Source: Shimia sp047124445
GTDB taxonomy: Bacteria; Pseudomonadota; Alphaproteobacteria; Rhodobacterales; Rhodobacteraceae
Reading direction: 5' to 3'
DNA: 64,000 bases
Assembly (NCBI RefSeq): GCF_047124445.1
Contig: NZ_CP138921.1
Span: 620,001-684,000 of the forward strand
A program made the position numbers and the translations under genes. Of this stretch, positions 1 to 8,967 are shown piece by piece (positions within the stretch are counted from its first letter, which is position 1; every line of letters starts with the position of its first letter). Below the pieces are notes generated by a model. The model made no database searches. It was given only the letters and a program-made list of their open reading frames with translations, and was not told where the DNA came from.

Positions 1-880
1 CGTGGGTGTAGATTTCGGTGGTCGCCACATCTGCGTGTCCTAGGAGTGTCTGAATGACCCGCAGGTCGGCGCCGTTGGCCAAGAGGTGGGTCGCAAAAGC
101 GTGGCGCAGCGTGTGCGGCGTGACTTTGGCCGGGGAGACACAGGCAGCGACGGCGAGGTCTTTGATCAGCATATAGAAACGGTGCCGGGTCAGATGGCCC
201 GAAGCGCCGCGAGATGGGAAGAGGAAACGCGAGGCGGGTTTGCCTTTGGAGCGGGCGATGTCCTCCGCGGCGTCCCGGCAAGTGAGCCAGGCCGCAAGTG
301 CGTCCCGCGCCGGCGGGGAGAGCGGCACCATGCGCTCTTTGCCGCCTTTGCCCATCACCAGAAGCATTTGCGGATCGCCGCGCGCTGCGGAAACCGGCAG
401 GCTGACCAATTCGGTCACGCGCATGCCTGTGGCGTAGAGCAGTTCCATCAGGCAGGTATTGCGCAGGCGGTCATCGGCGCTGCGCCCGTGAGTGCGGGCG
501 GCGGCGAGCAAGCCGTCCACCTCGGTGACTTCCAGCGTTTTTGGCAGGCGTTTGGCGCGGCCGGGGCCTTTGATTTGAATTGCCGGGTTGTCGTTCCGCC
601 AACCTTCTTCAAAGGCGAACCTGTAGAGCTGTTTGATGGCGGAGAGGCGGCGGGCGCGGGTGGATTGAGCGAGGCCCTGAGCGTCACAGAAAAGCAAGTA
701 GTCTTCGATGTCGGATTGAGACAGGGCGTCAAAGCTGTGGGATTTGCCGTGGGCCCAGGTGGCGAAGTCGCGCAGGTCGCGGGCGTAGGCAGCCTGGGTG
801 TTGGGCGACGCACCAAGTTCGGCGGCTTGTGCTTCCAAAAAGGTGGCAATCCATTGCAGCCTGTCAGCAGGTGCCGTCAT
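1..880 (-). CDS. xerD: Tyrosine recombinase XerD (3' end cut by window edge)
   Basis: Site-specific recombinase that, with XerC, resolves chromosome dimers at dif. The 293 residues in the window contain the N-terminal SAM-like core-binding domain (about 10-95) and nearly all of the catalytic domain. Visible catalytic residues are R154 in GMRVTEL, H256 and R259 in PHTLRHAF, H282 in LGHAD and the nucleophile Y291 in EIYTH. Only some ten C-terminal residues should be missing, judged by the usual length near 300. The ATG at 880 lies 3 nt after the stop of the exported-protein gene, so the two are co-transcribed. XerD rather than XerC is inferred from its position beside aroK and overall resemblance. 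This is a housekeeping recombinase, not a mobile-element integrase. Confidence 0.92.
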   Translation of the reverse strand, partial: MTAPADRLQWIATFLEAQAAELGASPNTQAAYARDLRDFATWAHGKSHSFDALSQSDIEDYLLFCDAQGLAQSTRARRLSAIKQLYRFAFEEGWRNDNPAIQIKGPGRAKRLPKTLEVTEVDGLLAAARTHGRSADDRLRNTCLMELLYATGMRVTELVSLPVSAARGDPQMLLVMGKGGKERMVPLSPPARDALAAWLTCRDAAEDIARSKGKPASRFLFPSRGASGHLTRHRFYMLIKDLAVAACVSPAKVTPHTLRHAFATHLLANGADLRVIQTLLGHADVATTEIYTH

Positions 881-883
881 AGA

Positions 884-2401
884 TCAGCCTCGGGTGTCCA
901 AAAGCGCCACTTGCAGCGCGGCGCGGCGGGCGGTGTCCTCCAGTCCGACGGCGCGGAAGGTGGCGAGGGCTTCAGTCAAGGCACCGAGGTTTCCAGCGGC
1001 GCCGTCATCCATGAGTTCCATCGCCGTCAGCAGGCTTTCGCCCAGTTGGCCACGGGCCAGCATGGTGGAGATTTCCTGCGGCACACCGGCATCGTGGAAG
1101 GCGTCGGCAATGGCGCGGTGCACTGGATCGGTGGGAGTGCGCGGCGGCGTGCCAAGGGCCAGTCCGGCGAGGAAGTCGCGTGGGCCAGAGCGGGCGGCGC
1201 GTTCGTAGTCGGAGGACAACAGCGCGATGTCACGGGCTAGACGGGCGGTGACGCCTTGGAGTGGCAGCTGCAATAGTTGCGGGCCATAAAGGCGGGCAAA
1301 GGGCACTTCGAGGTGGACCTGCTGCATGGCGGCCCAGGCTTGGGGCAGCGTGTCAGAAACGTCGCGGATGTCTTGCGCGGTCATGGCGCGGTCAAAAGCT
1401 TGCAGCGCTGCGACGCGGTCCCAGATCATGCCGGAGGCTGAGGGGGAGCCTTCCGTGTAAATGCCAAGCAGGGCGTTTTCATGCAGCGCAGAGGTGCGCG
1501 CGAGGCGCTCGGCGGCTTCTAGCTGCGCTTTCCAGCCGGCGGTGTCGCGCAGGTCTGCATGGGCATAGGGGCGTGGCAGGCGGGCGGCGGTTTGGCCTTC
1601 GCCAATGGCCTCATATAGGCGGAACTTGAGAGGGTCGGGGCCGTTGGCGGCCACCAGAAGCGGTTCGCCCTCAAACAGTTCTGGATCGAGAAAGCGCAGA
1701 AGCAGGGCGTCCATTTCCTCTGAAATCAGACCAAGGGCCTTGGCGGTGTCCAGCGTGAGCGCGGCAGCGCGCCAATCGCCTGCGCGGGCGGTGCAGAAAA
1801 TGCGAGAGGCGTAGTCCGTTGCCAGATGCGGCGCGGCCATGAGGGCCTCACAGGCGCGGGTTTCCTGGCCCATCAGGAGGGTGACATCAAACCAGCGTTT
1901 GAACAGCGACGGCGTGGTGGGGCCTGCGCGTTCAAGCAGGGCTTCGGCCTGTTCCAATGCACCCATCTCGACCAGTTTGTCGACGCGGGCCAGCAGGAGT
2001 TCGTTGGTGACGCCAGTTTCGCGCGGGGCGTCGGCCTCGGCAAGTAACAGCGTATACAAGAGCGCCTGCATGGCGGGAAGTACTTCGGGGCGCTGCGCAT
2101 CCACCAGCTCGGCAAGCGTGTCCGCGTCAGAGGCGGACCAGAGCGTGGCAGGCAGGCCGGTGACGTTGGAAGGCAGCAGGCCCACGGCGTCCTGAGAGGT
2201 TTCCGACAGCGGGCTGACGTTGATGGCGGGCGTGGACACGCCTTTGCTCACCGGGTCCTCGTTGAGCGGCAGGCCCATGTCGAGGGTCACCGTAGGCGTG
2301 TGGTCGAGCCAGTCGATGGCGGAGAGCGGCGCGTCCTGCGCATAGAGCGGCGCGGCACTGAGTAAAAATGCGGCGACTGGGCTGCGAAACGGGCGGATCA
2401 C
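884..2401 (-). CDS. Exported protein of unknown function, 505 aa
   Basis: GTG start 3 nt after the stop of the upstream small membrane protein. Residues 1-21 form a Sec signal peptide (basic MIRPFR, hydrophobic core, cleavage after LYAQ). The rest is alanine- and leucine-rich with many short helical stretches, for example LLARVDKLVEMGALEQAEALL, which suggests an alpha-helical TPR-like repeat fold. I see no catalytic motif. Proteins of this size and place (beside xerD and aroK) are, from memory, common in Rhodobacterales and carry uninformative or misleading names such as antifreeze glycopeptide-related. Periplasmic location is inferred. Function unknown. Confidence 0.8.
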   Translation of the reverse strand: MIRPFRSPVAAFLLSAAPLYAQDAPLSAIDWLDHTPTVTLDMGLPLNEDPVSKGVSTPAINVSPLSETSQDAVGLLPSNVTGLPATLWSASDADTLAELVDAQRPEVLPAMQALLYTLLLAEADAPRETGVTNELLLARVDKLVEMGALEQAEALLERAGPTTPSLFKRWFDVTLLMGQETRACEALMAAPHLATDYASRIFCTARAGDWRAAALTLDTAKALGLISEEMDALLLRFLDPELFEGEPLLVAANGPDPLKFRLYEAIGEGQTAARLPRPYAHADLRDTAGWKAQLEAAERLARTSALHENALLGIYTEGSPSASGMIWDRVAALQAFDRAMTAQDIRDVSDTLPQAWAAMQQVHLEVPFARLYGPQLLQLPLQGVTARLARDIALLSSDYERAARSGPRDFLAGLALGTPPRTPTDPVHRAIADAFHDAGVPQEISTMLARGQLGESLLTAMELMDDGAAGNLGALTEALATFRAVGLEDTARRAALQVALLDTRG

Positions 2402-2404
2402 CTG

Positions 2405-2554
2405 TTATTGCCCCGTCAGTTCCAGAGGGATGCGCACCTCGGCCTGTGGGGCGGAGAAATCCGCGCCAAAGATCGGCCCGAGATAGGCGTAAGCCACCAG
2501 CGCAACTGCTGCCAAAACCACTAGAAACAACAAGGCTCGAAAGAGTCTGCCCAT
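2405..2554 (-). CDS. Small single-pass membrane protein, 49 aa
   Basis: Forty-nine residues beginning MGRLFRALLF, with one transmembrane helix at about residues 5-25 followed by a polar tail ending PLELTGQ. I chose the ATG at 2554 because a GAGG Shine-Dalgarno sits 5-8 nt upstream; a TTG at 2587 would add 11 residues without a good site. It is first in a tight leftward run with the exported 505-aa protein and xerD, with 3-nt gaps, so the three are probably one operon. No function can be assigned. Confidence 0.7.
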   Translation of the reverse strand: MGRLFRALLFLVVLAAVALVAYAYLGPIFGADFSAPQAEVRIPLELTGQ

Positions 2555-2673
2555 AATATCCTCGATTATCCTGCCTGTTTTTTTCAACTTATAACTGGCC
2601 TTTTGGGCAAGATCACGTCATTCAATGCGCAAACCACACTTTTGGGCAAGGCTTAGCCGATTGCGGGCGTTTG

Positions 2674-3222
2674 ATGAGCTATGATTTAAAAAAAACCGTT
2701 GTGTTTGTTGGCATGATGGGGGCAGGAAAGACCGCTGTTGGTAAGGCTTTAGCGGCCAAACTTAATGTGCCTTTTATCGATTCCGATGCAGAGATCGTGA
2801 AGGCGGCCAATATGAGCATTGCCGAGATTTTTGAGCGAGACGGGGAGGCGTTTTTCCGCCTAAAGGAGAGTCAGGTGATTGCCCGGCTTCTGGAAGAGGA
2901 GCGCTGCATCCTGTCTACCGGCGGTGGTGCCTACCTTGCCGAGGGCAATCGGGCAGAAATCTCCAAACGTGGTGTTGCGGTCTGGCTGGATGCGGATGTG
3001 GAACTTCTGTGGAACCGTGTGAAACACAAAGACACGCGGCCGCTGTTGCGCACGGACAATCCGCGAAAAACGCTGGAAGAGATTTTTGATGCGCGGGTGC
3101 CGCTATACAGTCTGGCAGATTTGCCGGTGAAAGCGGAGGCCGGGTTGAGCATTGAAGAAATGGCAGATCGGGTGGCGCAGGCGTTGTTGGACGCGCGCCC
3201 TGATGTTTTGGCGGAGACATAA
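2674..3222 (+). CDS. aroK: Shikimate kinase
   Basis: Phosphorylates shikimate to shikimate 3-phosphate with ATP, step five of the chorismate pathway. The 182-aa protein has the Walker A motif GMMGAGKT (13-20), the DSD shikimate/Mg site (about 36-38), the FFRLKE segment with the substrate arginine, the STGGGAYL loop and the lid arginine in DTRPLLRT. ATG 2674 is preferred to the TTG one codon upstream. aroB follows after a 6-nt gap, the usual aroKB arrangement. Transcription is divergent from the xerD operon. Confidence 0.96.
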   Translation: MSYDLKKTVVFVGMMGAGKTAVGKALAAKLNVPFIDSDAEIVKAANMSIAEIFERDGEAFFRLKESQVIARLLEEERCILSTGGGAYLAEGNRAEISKRGVAVWLDADVELLWNRVKHKDTRPLLRTDNPRKTLEEIFDARVPLYSLADLPVKAEAGLSIEEMADRVAQALLDARPDVLAET

Positions 3223-3228
3223 GCCGTG

Positions 3229-4338
3229 ATGGAAACCGTACATGTGGGCCTTGAGGGCCGGGAATATGACATTCACATCGGGCCGGGTCTGCTGGCGCAG
3301 TCCGGTGCGCTGATTGGGCCAATGCTGGCGCGCAAGCAGGTCTGCGTGGTGACGGATGAAAACGTCGCGGCGCTGCATCTGGAGACGTTGCGCGACGGGC
3401 TGGCGGCGAATGGGATTGCCATGGAGGCGCTGGTGCTGCCGGCGGGCGAGAGTACCAAGAGCTGGGCTTATCTGGAGCAAACTGTTGAGTGGTTGCTGTC
3501 GCAACGTGTGGAGCGCAAGGACCTTGTGGTGGCGCTTGGCGGTGGGGTGATCGGAGATCTGACCGGGTTTGCAGCGGCCATTCTGCGCCGTGGCGTTGGG
3601 TTTGTGCAAATCCCGACCAGTCTGTTGGCGCAGGTGGACAGTTCGGTGGGCGGCAAGACCGGCATTAACAGTCCGTTGGGTAAGAACCTTGTCGGAGCCT
3701 TTCATCAGCCGCGACTGGTGCTGGCTGATATAGACGTGTTGGGCACTCTAACGCCGCGCGATTTCCTCGCCGGTTACGGCGAAGTGGTGAAATACGGCAT
3801 GCTGGGCGACGCCAATTTCTTTGAGTGGTTGGAGGCGCAGGGGCCTGCGTTGGCCGCAGGGGATGAGGCGGCGCGTATTGCGGCGGTGAAGCGGTCTTGT
3901 GAGATGAAAGCCGAGATTGTGATGCGCGATGAGACCGAGCAGGGGGATCGCGCCTTGCTCAATCTCGGGCACACCTTCTGTCACGCGTTGGAAGCGGCCA
4001 CGGGATATGGCGACCGCTTGTTGCATGGCGAAGGTGTGGCCGTGGGCTGCGCGCTGGCGTTTGAGTTGTCGATGCGTTTGGGGCTCTGCGCACAGGAGGC
4101 GCCAAGTCGGGTGCGGGAGCATTTGCGTGCCATGGGCATGAAGGTGGACCTCAAGGATATTGAGGGCGAGCTGCCAGATGCTGATGAGCTGCTGGAGCTG
4201 ATGGGGCAGGATAAAAAGGTGGTCGATGGTCAGTTGCGCTTCATTTTGGCGCGCGGGATTGGCGAGGCCTTTGTGACCGCAGATGTGCCACGCGATGTGG
4301 TGCGCCAGCTGCTGCAAGAAGAACTGGCACGGCGGTAA
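3229..4338 (+). CDS. aroB: 3-dehydroquinate synthase
   Basis: Converts DAHP to 3-dehydroquinate (shikimate pathway, NAD- and metal-dependent). 369 aa, normal family length. The nucleotide-binding GGGVIGD motif is at 104-110, followed by PTSLLAQVDSSVGGKTGIN. The three metal ligands are visible: E185 in GYGEVVKYG, H248 in LGHTFCH and H266 in HGEGVAVG. The start may be GTG 3226 or ATG 3229; I chose the ATG. It is co-transcribed with aroK and ends before a strong hairpin terminator shared with convergent pepT. Confidence 0.96.
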   Translation: METVHVGLEGREYDIHIGPGLLAQSGALIGPMLARKQVCVVTDENVAALHLETLRDGLAANGIAMEALVLPAGESTKSWAYLEQTVEWLLSQRVERKDLVVALGGGVIGDLTGFAAAILRRGVGFVQIPTSLLAQVDSSVGGKTGINSPLGKNLVGAFHQPRLVLADIDVLGTLTPRDFLAGYGEVVKYGMLGDANFFEWLEAQGPALAAGDEAARIAAVKRSCEMKAEIVMRDETEQGDRALLNLGHTFCHALEAATGYGDRLLHGEGVAVGCALAFELSMRLGLCAQEAPSRVREHLRAMGMKVDLKDIEGELPDADELLELMGQDKKVVDGQLRFILARGIGEAFVTADVPRDVVRQLLQEELARR

Positions 4339-4362
4339 GATTGCCGACAGTCGAAATGAAAA

Positions 4363-4387
4363 GCCGACCCTGAGGGTCGGCTTTTTT
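4363..4387. terminator. Bidirectional terminator between aroB and pepT
   Basis: GCCGACCC stem, TGAG loop, GGTCGGC, then six T on the plus strand. The reverse reading gives the same stem followed by TTTTCATTT, so it can serve convergent pepT as well. Confidence 0.85.
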
Positions 4388-4388
4388 G

Positions 4389-5633
4389 TTATTTGGCGGC
4401 GATTTGCACGAGATTGGCAATCATGCGTGTGGCGCTGGCCATGTCTTGCACTGATACCCATTCCAGCGGTCCGTGGATTTCCATCATGCCGGTGTAGAGG
4501 TTCGGGCAGGGCACACCGAGTTCGGTGAGGCGTGAGCCGTCGGTGCCGCCGCGAATGGGCACGGAGTCCGGCTCAAAGCCTTCGGTGCGGATGGCCTCGC
4601 GCGCGAGGTTCACTGGCGTCATGTCGTTTTCGAGCCAGTAGCGCATATTGCGGTATTGCTTGCTGATCTCACAGGTCACTTTGGAGCCAGGGAAATCCGC
4701 TTCAGCCTTGGCGCAGGCGGCTTGCAGGCGGGTGGCCTGTGCCTCTAGGTCGTGCATTTCAAACGCGCGCAGGATGAAGCGCAGGGTGACTTCGCTGCTG
4801 CCGCCTTCCTGGGCGTAGACATGGGTGAAGCTTTCGCGGCCGGAGGTGGTTTCCGGGGTGGTGCCGGCTTCGTCGAGATCGGAGACAATCTGTGCTGCCA
4901 CATGCAGGGCGTTGGTCATTTTGTCTTTGGCGTAGCCGGGGTGTGCAGAGGTGCCGGTGACGGTGACGACTGCACCGTCGGCAGAGAAGGTTTCAAACTC
5001 CATGGTGCCGCGCTTAGCACCGTCCAGTGTATAGGCGAAATCCACGCCAAAGTCGGCAGGGAGATCAGCGTGCACGCCTTTGCCAATTTCTTCATCCGGG
5101 GTGAAGGCGAGGCGGACTTTGCCGTGTTTCAGGCCCGGGGTGGTCAGCAGGTGCTCGGCCATGGTCATGATGATCGCCACGCCGGCTTTGTCGTCGGCGC
5201 CGAGCAAGGTGAGGCCGGAGGCGGTGATGATGTCTTCGCCTTCTTTGCCTTCGAGGTAGGCGGAGGTTGATGGGTTCAGAACCAGATCCGGGTTGTCCGG
5301 ATAGGTGATGTCGCTGCCGTCCCAATTGGCAATCACGCGCGGTTTCACACCGGTGGCGTTGAACTGTGGCGCGGTGTCGACATGGGCGCAGAAGCCAATT
5401 GTGGGCGCAGTGTCGACGGTGGCCGGCACGGTGGCGAGGACCACGCCGTAGGAGGTCAGCTCCACGTCAGAGGCACCGATGCGTTCGAGTTCCGACACCA
5501 GATGGCGGGAGACGTCGAGCTGGATCTCGGTGGACGGGATGCTTGTGGAATGCTCATCGGACTGGCTGTCGATGGCGCAATAGGTGACCAGGCGGTCCTG
5601 CAAAGATTGGTTAAAAGAAGAGGTGTCCGACAC
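4389..5633 (-). CDS. pepT: Peptidase T (tripeptide aminopeptidase)
   Basis: Cytosolic dinuclear-zinc M20B peptidase that removes the N-terminal residue of tripeptides. 414 aa, near family length. Visible metal and catalytic elements are H84 and D86 in CAHVDTAP, D147 in GADDKAG, E181/E182 in PDEEIGKG, D204 in YTLDG, the RGGTDGSRL segment and a late His in MEIHGPLEW. The dimerisation insert (SADGAVVTVTGTSAHPG) is present. The start is GTG at 5633 with GAGGAC upstream. It is a single gene converging on aroB. Confidence 0.94.
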   Translation of the reverse strand: MSDTSSFNQSLQDRLVTYCAIDSQSDEHSTSIPSTEIQLDVSRHLVSELERIGASDVELTSYGVVLATVPATVDTAPTIGFCAHVDTAPQFNATGVKPRVIANWDGSDITYPDNPDLVLNPSTSAYLEGKEGEDIITASGLTLLGADDKAGVAIIMTMAEHLLTTPGLKHGKVRLAFTPDEEIGKGVHADLPADFGVDFAYTLDGAKRGTMEFETFSADGAVVTVTGTSAHPGYAKDKMTNALHVAAQIVSDLDEAGTTPETTSGRESFTHVYAQEGGSSEVTLRFILRAFEMHDLEAQATRLQAACAKAEADFPGSKVTCEISKQYRNMRYWLENDMTPVNLAREAIRTEGFEPDSVPIRGGTDGSRLTELGVPCPNLYTGMMEIHGPLEWVSVQDMASATRMIANLVQIAAK

Positions 5634-5703
5634 GTAATGTCCTCACTGTTTGCTTGTTAAGCAAACCATAGTGTGGCGCGGCACGGTGTGTAAGGGGGGC
5701 GCA

Positions 5704-5736
5704 TAAAAAAGGCTCCGGCGGAAGGTCGCCGGAGCC
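5704..5736 (-). terminator. Terminator after the peptidoglycan-binding protein gene
   Basis: Ten-base-pair stem GGCTCCGGCG / CGCCGGAGCC with a six-base loop, followed on the minus strand by six T. Confidence 0.85.
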
Positions 5737-5759
5737 GGTAGGTCTACCAGAAGGGAGGC

Positions 5760-7373
5760 TTACTCGCCGATTTTGAAGCTTGGCAGAGCGGCGGCGGGTT
5801 GCACGACCACGCCTGTTTTAGTGTCTGCTGTGATGGCAGCTTTTAGCAAGGCGGTCCGCTCGGATTGCCCCGGTGCAAAGGCAGGCTCCGCGCCTGTGTC
5901 CAGCGCCTCAAGGGCGACCGTGTACCAGGCATTGGCCGCGTCGCCGTTGCCCATGACGCCAAAACCATGTTGCAAGTGGTGGGCAATCAACTCGGCATAG
6001 GGTTTTTGGCCGACACCCGTCATGACCAGTGCAGACCCCAGTGCCACATTCATGTCATCGCGCCGGTAGGCGGAGAACAGGCAAATCTTGGCTGTGTCGC
6101 TGAGTTGCTCCAGCGACATGTTGGCGTTCAGCACAAATGCCTGCACTTCGGAAATCAGTTGATTTGGCGTTGCGGTGTCGAGTTTGGCCACATAGGGCGC
6201 AAGCACAGGGCCAAAGCCGTCACATTGTTGATCAACCTGGGTCTGCGTAACCCCTTGAACGGACTGCACAATCTTCTCGCCAGTTGCCACCGCATAGGTG
6301 CGAGTCAAGCAGAACTGCTCGCTGAGGGTGAAGGCGGGGTCCGACATGCTGGAGACGGTGGTGAAGCCGCCGTTTGAGCTGGTGAGCAGTCCCACTTTGC
6401 CGCAGTAGCCGGTCAGAGATTGTTCCGGTGCTGCGGGTTTGGCGGTTTGGAACAGGGTGAGGCTGTTGAGGCCGGGGGAGTCCGGCTGTGTGGCCGACAC
6501 GGGCGTTGTGACCGGTGCGGTGGGGGCGGGTGTGACGATGTCTGCCGGTGCGTTGGCCACATAGGTTTGCGGGGTGTCGTTCAGGCGACAGACTGCCTGA
6601 TGACAGGAAAAGCTGGCCGGAGTGGCGTCATGGCTGAGGAAGTCGTTGCGGGCATAGCCGCTGGGGCTGGAGGCAAAGACCATGACGGTACAGTCCTTGG
6701 CGCCGCACCAGTAGTTGCTGCCGGAGACCGAGGTGTCGAGGATGTAGTCGGTTTTGCCATCGCCGTTGAGGTCTGCCAACTGGATAAAGCCGGAGCGTTG
6801 TAACAGCTGTTCGGCGCTGGGGTCCGAGCTTTCGGCAACTTCGTCGATGGCGGCGGAGACCTCTGTGGGCATGCCATTGTAGCTGTTGCCAGCATAGGAG
6901 CTGCCGCCGTGGGCCTCCTCATACCAGACGGTCAGCAGGCCGCGCACACCATGTTGATGGGTTTGCATGGCTTTGACCACCTGGGGGCCGCCAATTTGTG
7001 CGCGGTTGTAGGAGGTGATCAGGAAGTCACGCTCATACGCGCCCAATTTGCCAGTGGCAGGAAACCCAACATAGGTTTGATATTGGGCGACAGCGGCCCG
7101 GGATTTTTGCCCCATAACACCGTCCGGCGTGCCAGCCGGGAAACCGAAGTAGTTCAGCGCGGTTTGGGTTTCGCGGTTTTGGGCGCGGGCCACGGAGTAA
7201 TTTTTGCTGGTGACCACACGTTTCTTTTTGTTCTGGTTGGCGCCAGAGACAATGGCGCCGCCAATGATCGCGCCGGCAATGGCCGCGCCAAGGTCACTGG
7301 CGAGAGCGGGGCCGGAGGTCGATGTGGCGACAAGTGCAGCGGCAAGGGTGGTCTTGATGGAACGGGTCAACAT
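5760..7373 (-). CDS. Exported peptidoglycan-binding domain protein, 537 aa
   Basis: A Sec signal peptide ends near residue 25 (ALAS). It is followed by a glycine-zipper-like hydrophobic segment (AIAGAIIGGAIVSGA, about 30-44) and a basic KKKR patch. Residues about 65-115 fit a PG_binding_1 module (TALNYFGFPAGTPDGVMGQK, then the AVAQYQ helix). A DLNGDGKTD loop near residue 200 resembles a calcium-binding repeat. The second half has paired cysteines and a helical region but no enzyme motif I recognise. It probably sits on the inner face of the outer membrane or in the periplasm attached to the wall; this is inference. Monocistronic with its own terminator. Confidence 0.8.
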   Translation of the reverse strand: MLTRSIKTTLAAALVATSTSGPALASDLGAAIAGAIIGGAIVSGANQNKKKRVVTSKNYSVARAQNRETQTALNYFGFPAGTPDGVMGQKSRAAVAQYQTYVGFPATGKLGAYERDFLITSYNRAQIGGPQVVKAMQTHQHGVRGLLTVWYEEAHGGSSYAGNSYNGMPTEVSAAIDEVAESSDPSAEQLLQRSGFIQLADLNGDGKTDYILDTSVSGSNYWCGAKDCTVMVFASSPSGYARNDFLSHDATPASFSCHQAVCRLNDTPQTYVANAPADIVTPAPTAPVTTPVSATQPDSPGLNSLTLFQTAKPAAPEQSLTGYCGKVGLLTSSNGGFTTVSSMSDPAFTLSEQFCLTRTYAVATGEKIVQSVQGVTQTQVDQQCDGFGPVLAPYVAKLDTATPNQLISEVQAFVLNANMSLEQLSDTAKICLFSAYRRDDMNVALGSALVMTGVGQKPYAELIAHHLQHGFGVMGNGDAANAWYTVALEALDTGAEPAFAPGQSERTALLKAAITADTKTGVVVQPAAALPSFKIGE

Positions 7374-7570
7374 GCATCTCTCCCAAAAGTCGATTTGACC
7401 AAATGTCTGGTTTCGAATTCATGCCGAAGGACGTTCGAAATGGTCATCTCGTCAAAAAGAGATCATGAACTCGTCAATAGTACTAAAAGTTGTTCTGGCA
7501 TGCTGGCGCATAACCGCATTTGGATCAAGTGGAGATGCGTGTGGCTGGCGCGGGGGCACCGGCATCGCCC

Positions 7571-7602
7571 AAAGAAAAAGGGCCGACGCAGGCCGGCCCT
7601 TT
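7571..7602 (-). terminator. ssb terminator
   Basis: Minus-strand stem AAGGGCCG / CGGCCCTT with an 8-base loop, then TTTCTTT. It lies 25 nt past the ssb stop. Confidence 0.8.
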
Positions 7603-7626
7603 GTGCGATTTTGTTGTGTCTGCGAC

Positions 7627-8154
7627 TTAGAACGGGATTTCGTCGTCCATGTCACGGCTTGGGGCTGGGCCGCCCTGGTTGCCGCCACCGCCGCCACCGA
7701 AGTTGCCGCCGCCGCCTTGGTCGTAACCGCCGCCGTAGCCGCCACCGCCTTGATCGTAGCCGCCGCCACCGCCACCAAAGCCGCCGCCGTCACCACCGCC
7801 GGAGCGGCCGTCGAGCATTGTCAGAACGCCGTCAAAGCCTTGCAACACCACCTCGGTGGAGTAGCGGTCTTGGCCGGATTGGTCCTGCCATTTGCGGGTT
7901 TGCAGCTTGCCTTCGACGTAGACTTTGGAGCCTTTGCGCAGGTACTGCTCGGCAATGCGTACGAGGCCTTCCTGGAAGATGGCCACGGAGTGCCATTCGG
8001 TTTTCTCGCGACGCTCGCCGGTGTTGCGATCTTTCCAGGTTTCAGAGGTGGCGATCCGCAGGTTGCAGACCTTGCCGCCATTCTGGAAGGAGCGCACCTC
8101 GGGGTCGCGCCCCAGGTTGCCAATAAGGATTACTTTGTTCACCGATCCGGCCAT
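7627..8154 (-). CDS. ssb: Single-stranded DNA-binding protein
   Basis: Coats ssDNA in replication, recombination and repair. 175 aa. The OB-fold occupies residues 1-110 (starts MAGSVNKVILIGNLGRDPE; W54 in KTEWHSV). A glycine-rich, Q/Y-containing linker runs from about 118 to 160 with repeats of YDQGGGG. The acidic tip ends DMDDEIPF, the conserved docking tail for partner proteins. The repetitive linker DNA should not be mistaken for a tandem-repeat locus. Divergent from the lytic transglycosylase; a perfect DnaA box lies between them. Confidence 0.97.
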   Translation of the reverse strand: MAGSVNKVILIGNLGRDPEVRSFQNGGKVCNLRIATSETWKDRNTGERREKTEWHSVAIFQEGLVRIAEQYLRKGSKVYVEGKLQTRKWQDQSGQDRYSTEVVLQGFDGVLTMLDGRSGGGDGGGFGGGGGGYDQGGGGYGGGYDQGGGGNFGGGGGGNQGGPAPSRDMDDEIPF

Positions 8155-8235
8155 GCGCCTATGTCTCCCACGGATTCTGTCTCTCGATTTGGGGCACCAT
8201 ACACCACTGCGGGGGCGGAATGGGAAGCGGTTTCT

Positions 8236-8244
8236 TGTGGATAA
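8236..8244 (-). promoter_or_regulatory. DnaA-box match between ssb and the transglycosylase
   Basis: TGTGGATAA, the reverse complement of TTATCCACA. It is single, with no cluster or AT-rich unwinding element nearby, so it is not an origin. It could be a DnaA regulatory site for ssb or a chance match. Confidence 0.35.
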
Positions 8245-8359
8245 CCTGCGGTGAGAAAGACGCGGTGCGCGCGGGATTTTGCCAAGGGGGTGCTGTGGGC
8301 TGGAAAATTGCCTACAATTTGGTTAAGAAAGCCGCAAAAGCAGGGTGGAGCAGGCGCAC

Positions 8360-8944
8360 ATGGCGCGCAGGATTTTGGGACTGGTGATTGGATTGGCCTT
8401 GGTTGCTGGGCCGGTGGCGGCGCAGAGCCTGTCGACCAAATCCAATGCGCGGTTGTTTAAGAACCAGACAAAAGTGCTCGATGGACGTGCGTCTGAGCAG
8501 TATCGCAACTCTGTGCGGCTGAAACCCAAGCCGATTTACACGCCCTCCAAATGGGGCAACGGCAGCTATCAGGGCAAATACCGGGGGCCCTATCTGGCAA
8601 TGGCGCAGGAAGCGGCGTTGCTCCATGGCGTGCCGGTGGATCTGTTCCTGAAGCTGGTGCAGCAGGAAAGCAATTGGAATGCAAAGGCCAAGTCCCACAA
8701 AGGGGCATTGGGTCTGGCGCAGTTGATGCCACAGACCGCGCGGTTGTTGCGGGTGGATCCGATGGACCCGCAGCAAAACCTCGAAGGCGGCGCGCGGTAT
8801 TTGAAGCAGCAGTACCAGAAGTTTGGCAGTTGGCGGTTGGCCTTGGCGGCCTATAACGCCGGGCCGGGCGCGGTGGAAAAATATGGTGGCGTGCCGCCCT
8901 ATACCGAGACCCGCAATTACGTGCGGGTGATCTGGGGCGGATAA
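8360..8944 (+). CDS. Lytic transglycosylase, SLT domain
   Basis: Small exported murein hydrolase that cleaves MurNAc-GlcNAc bonds with 1,6-anhydro product formation. From the ATG at 8360 (GGAG 9 nt upstream) the protein has 194 aa with signal peptide 1-22 (MARRILGLVIG...VAAQ). The SLT fold shows the catalytic glutamate in VQQESNWN, then GALGLAQLMPQTA, the AAYNAGPGAVEKYGG motif and the terminal ETRNYV segment. A GTG at 8345 would add five residues but has no ribosome site. Single gene, divergent from ssb. Confidence 0.9.
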   Translation: MARRILGLVIGLALVAGPVAAQSLSTKSNARLFKNQTKVLDGRASEQYRNSVRLKPKPIYTPSKWGNGSYQGKYRGPYLAMAQEAALLHGVPVDLFLKLVQQESNWNAKAKSHKGALGLAQLMPQTARLLRVDPMDPQQNLEGGARYLKQQYQKFGSWRLALAAYNAGPGAVEKYGGVPPYTETRNYVRVIWGG

Positions 8945-8967
8945 CGCTTCAGTCTTTCATGTCAATA

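Noticed and set aside
1..880. Phage or integron integrase
   Set aside because: Sequence and the aroK neighbourhood fit housekeeping XerD; no att site, tRNA or cargo nearby.
86..1240. A 384-codon rightward frame at the left edge
   Set aside because: Antisense to xerD, whose catalytic residues are intact.
7627..7800. Short tandem repeat or CRISPR-like array
   Set aside because: GCC/CCG-rich periodicity is the Gly-rich linker of ssb in frame.
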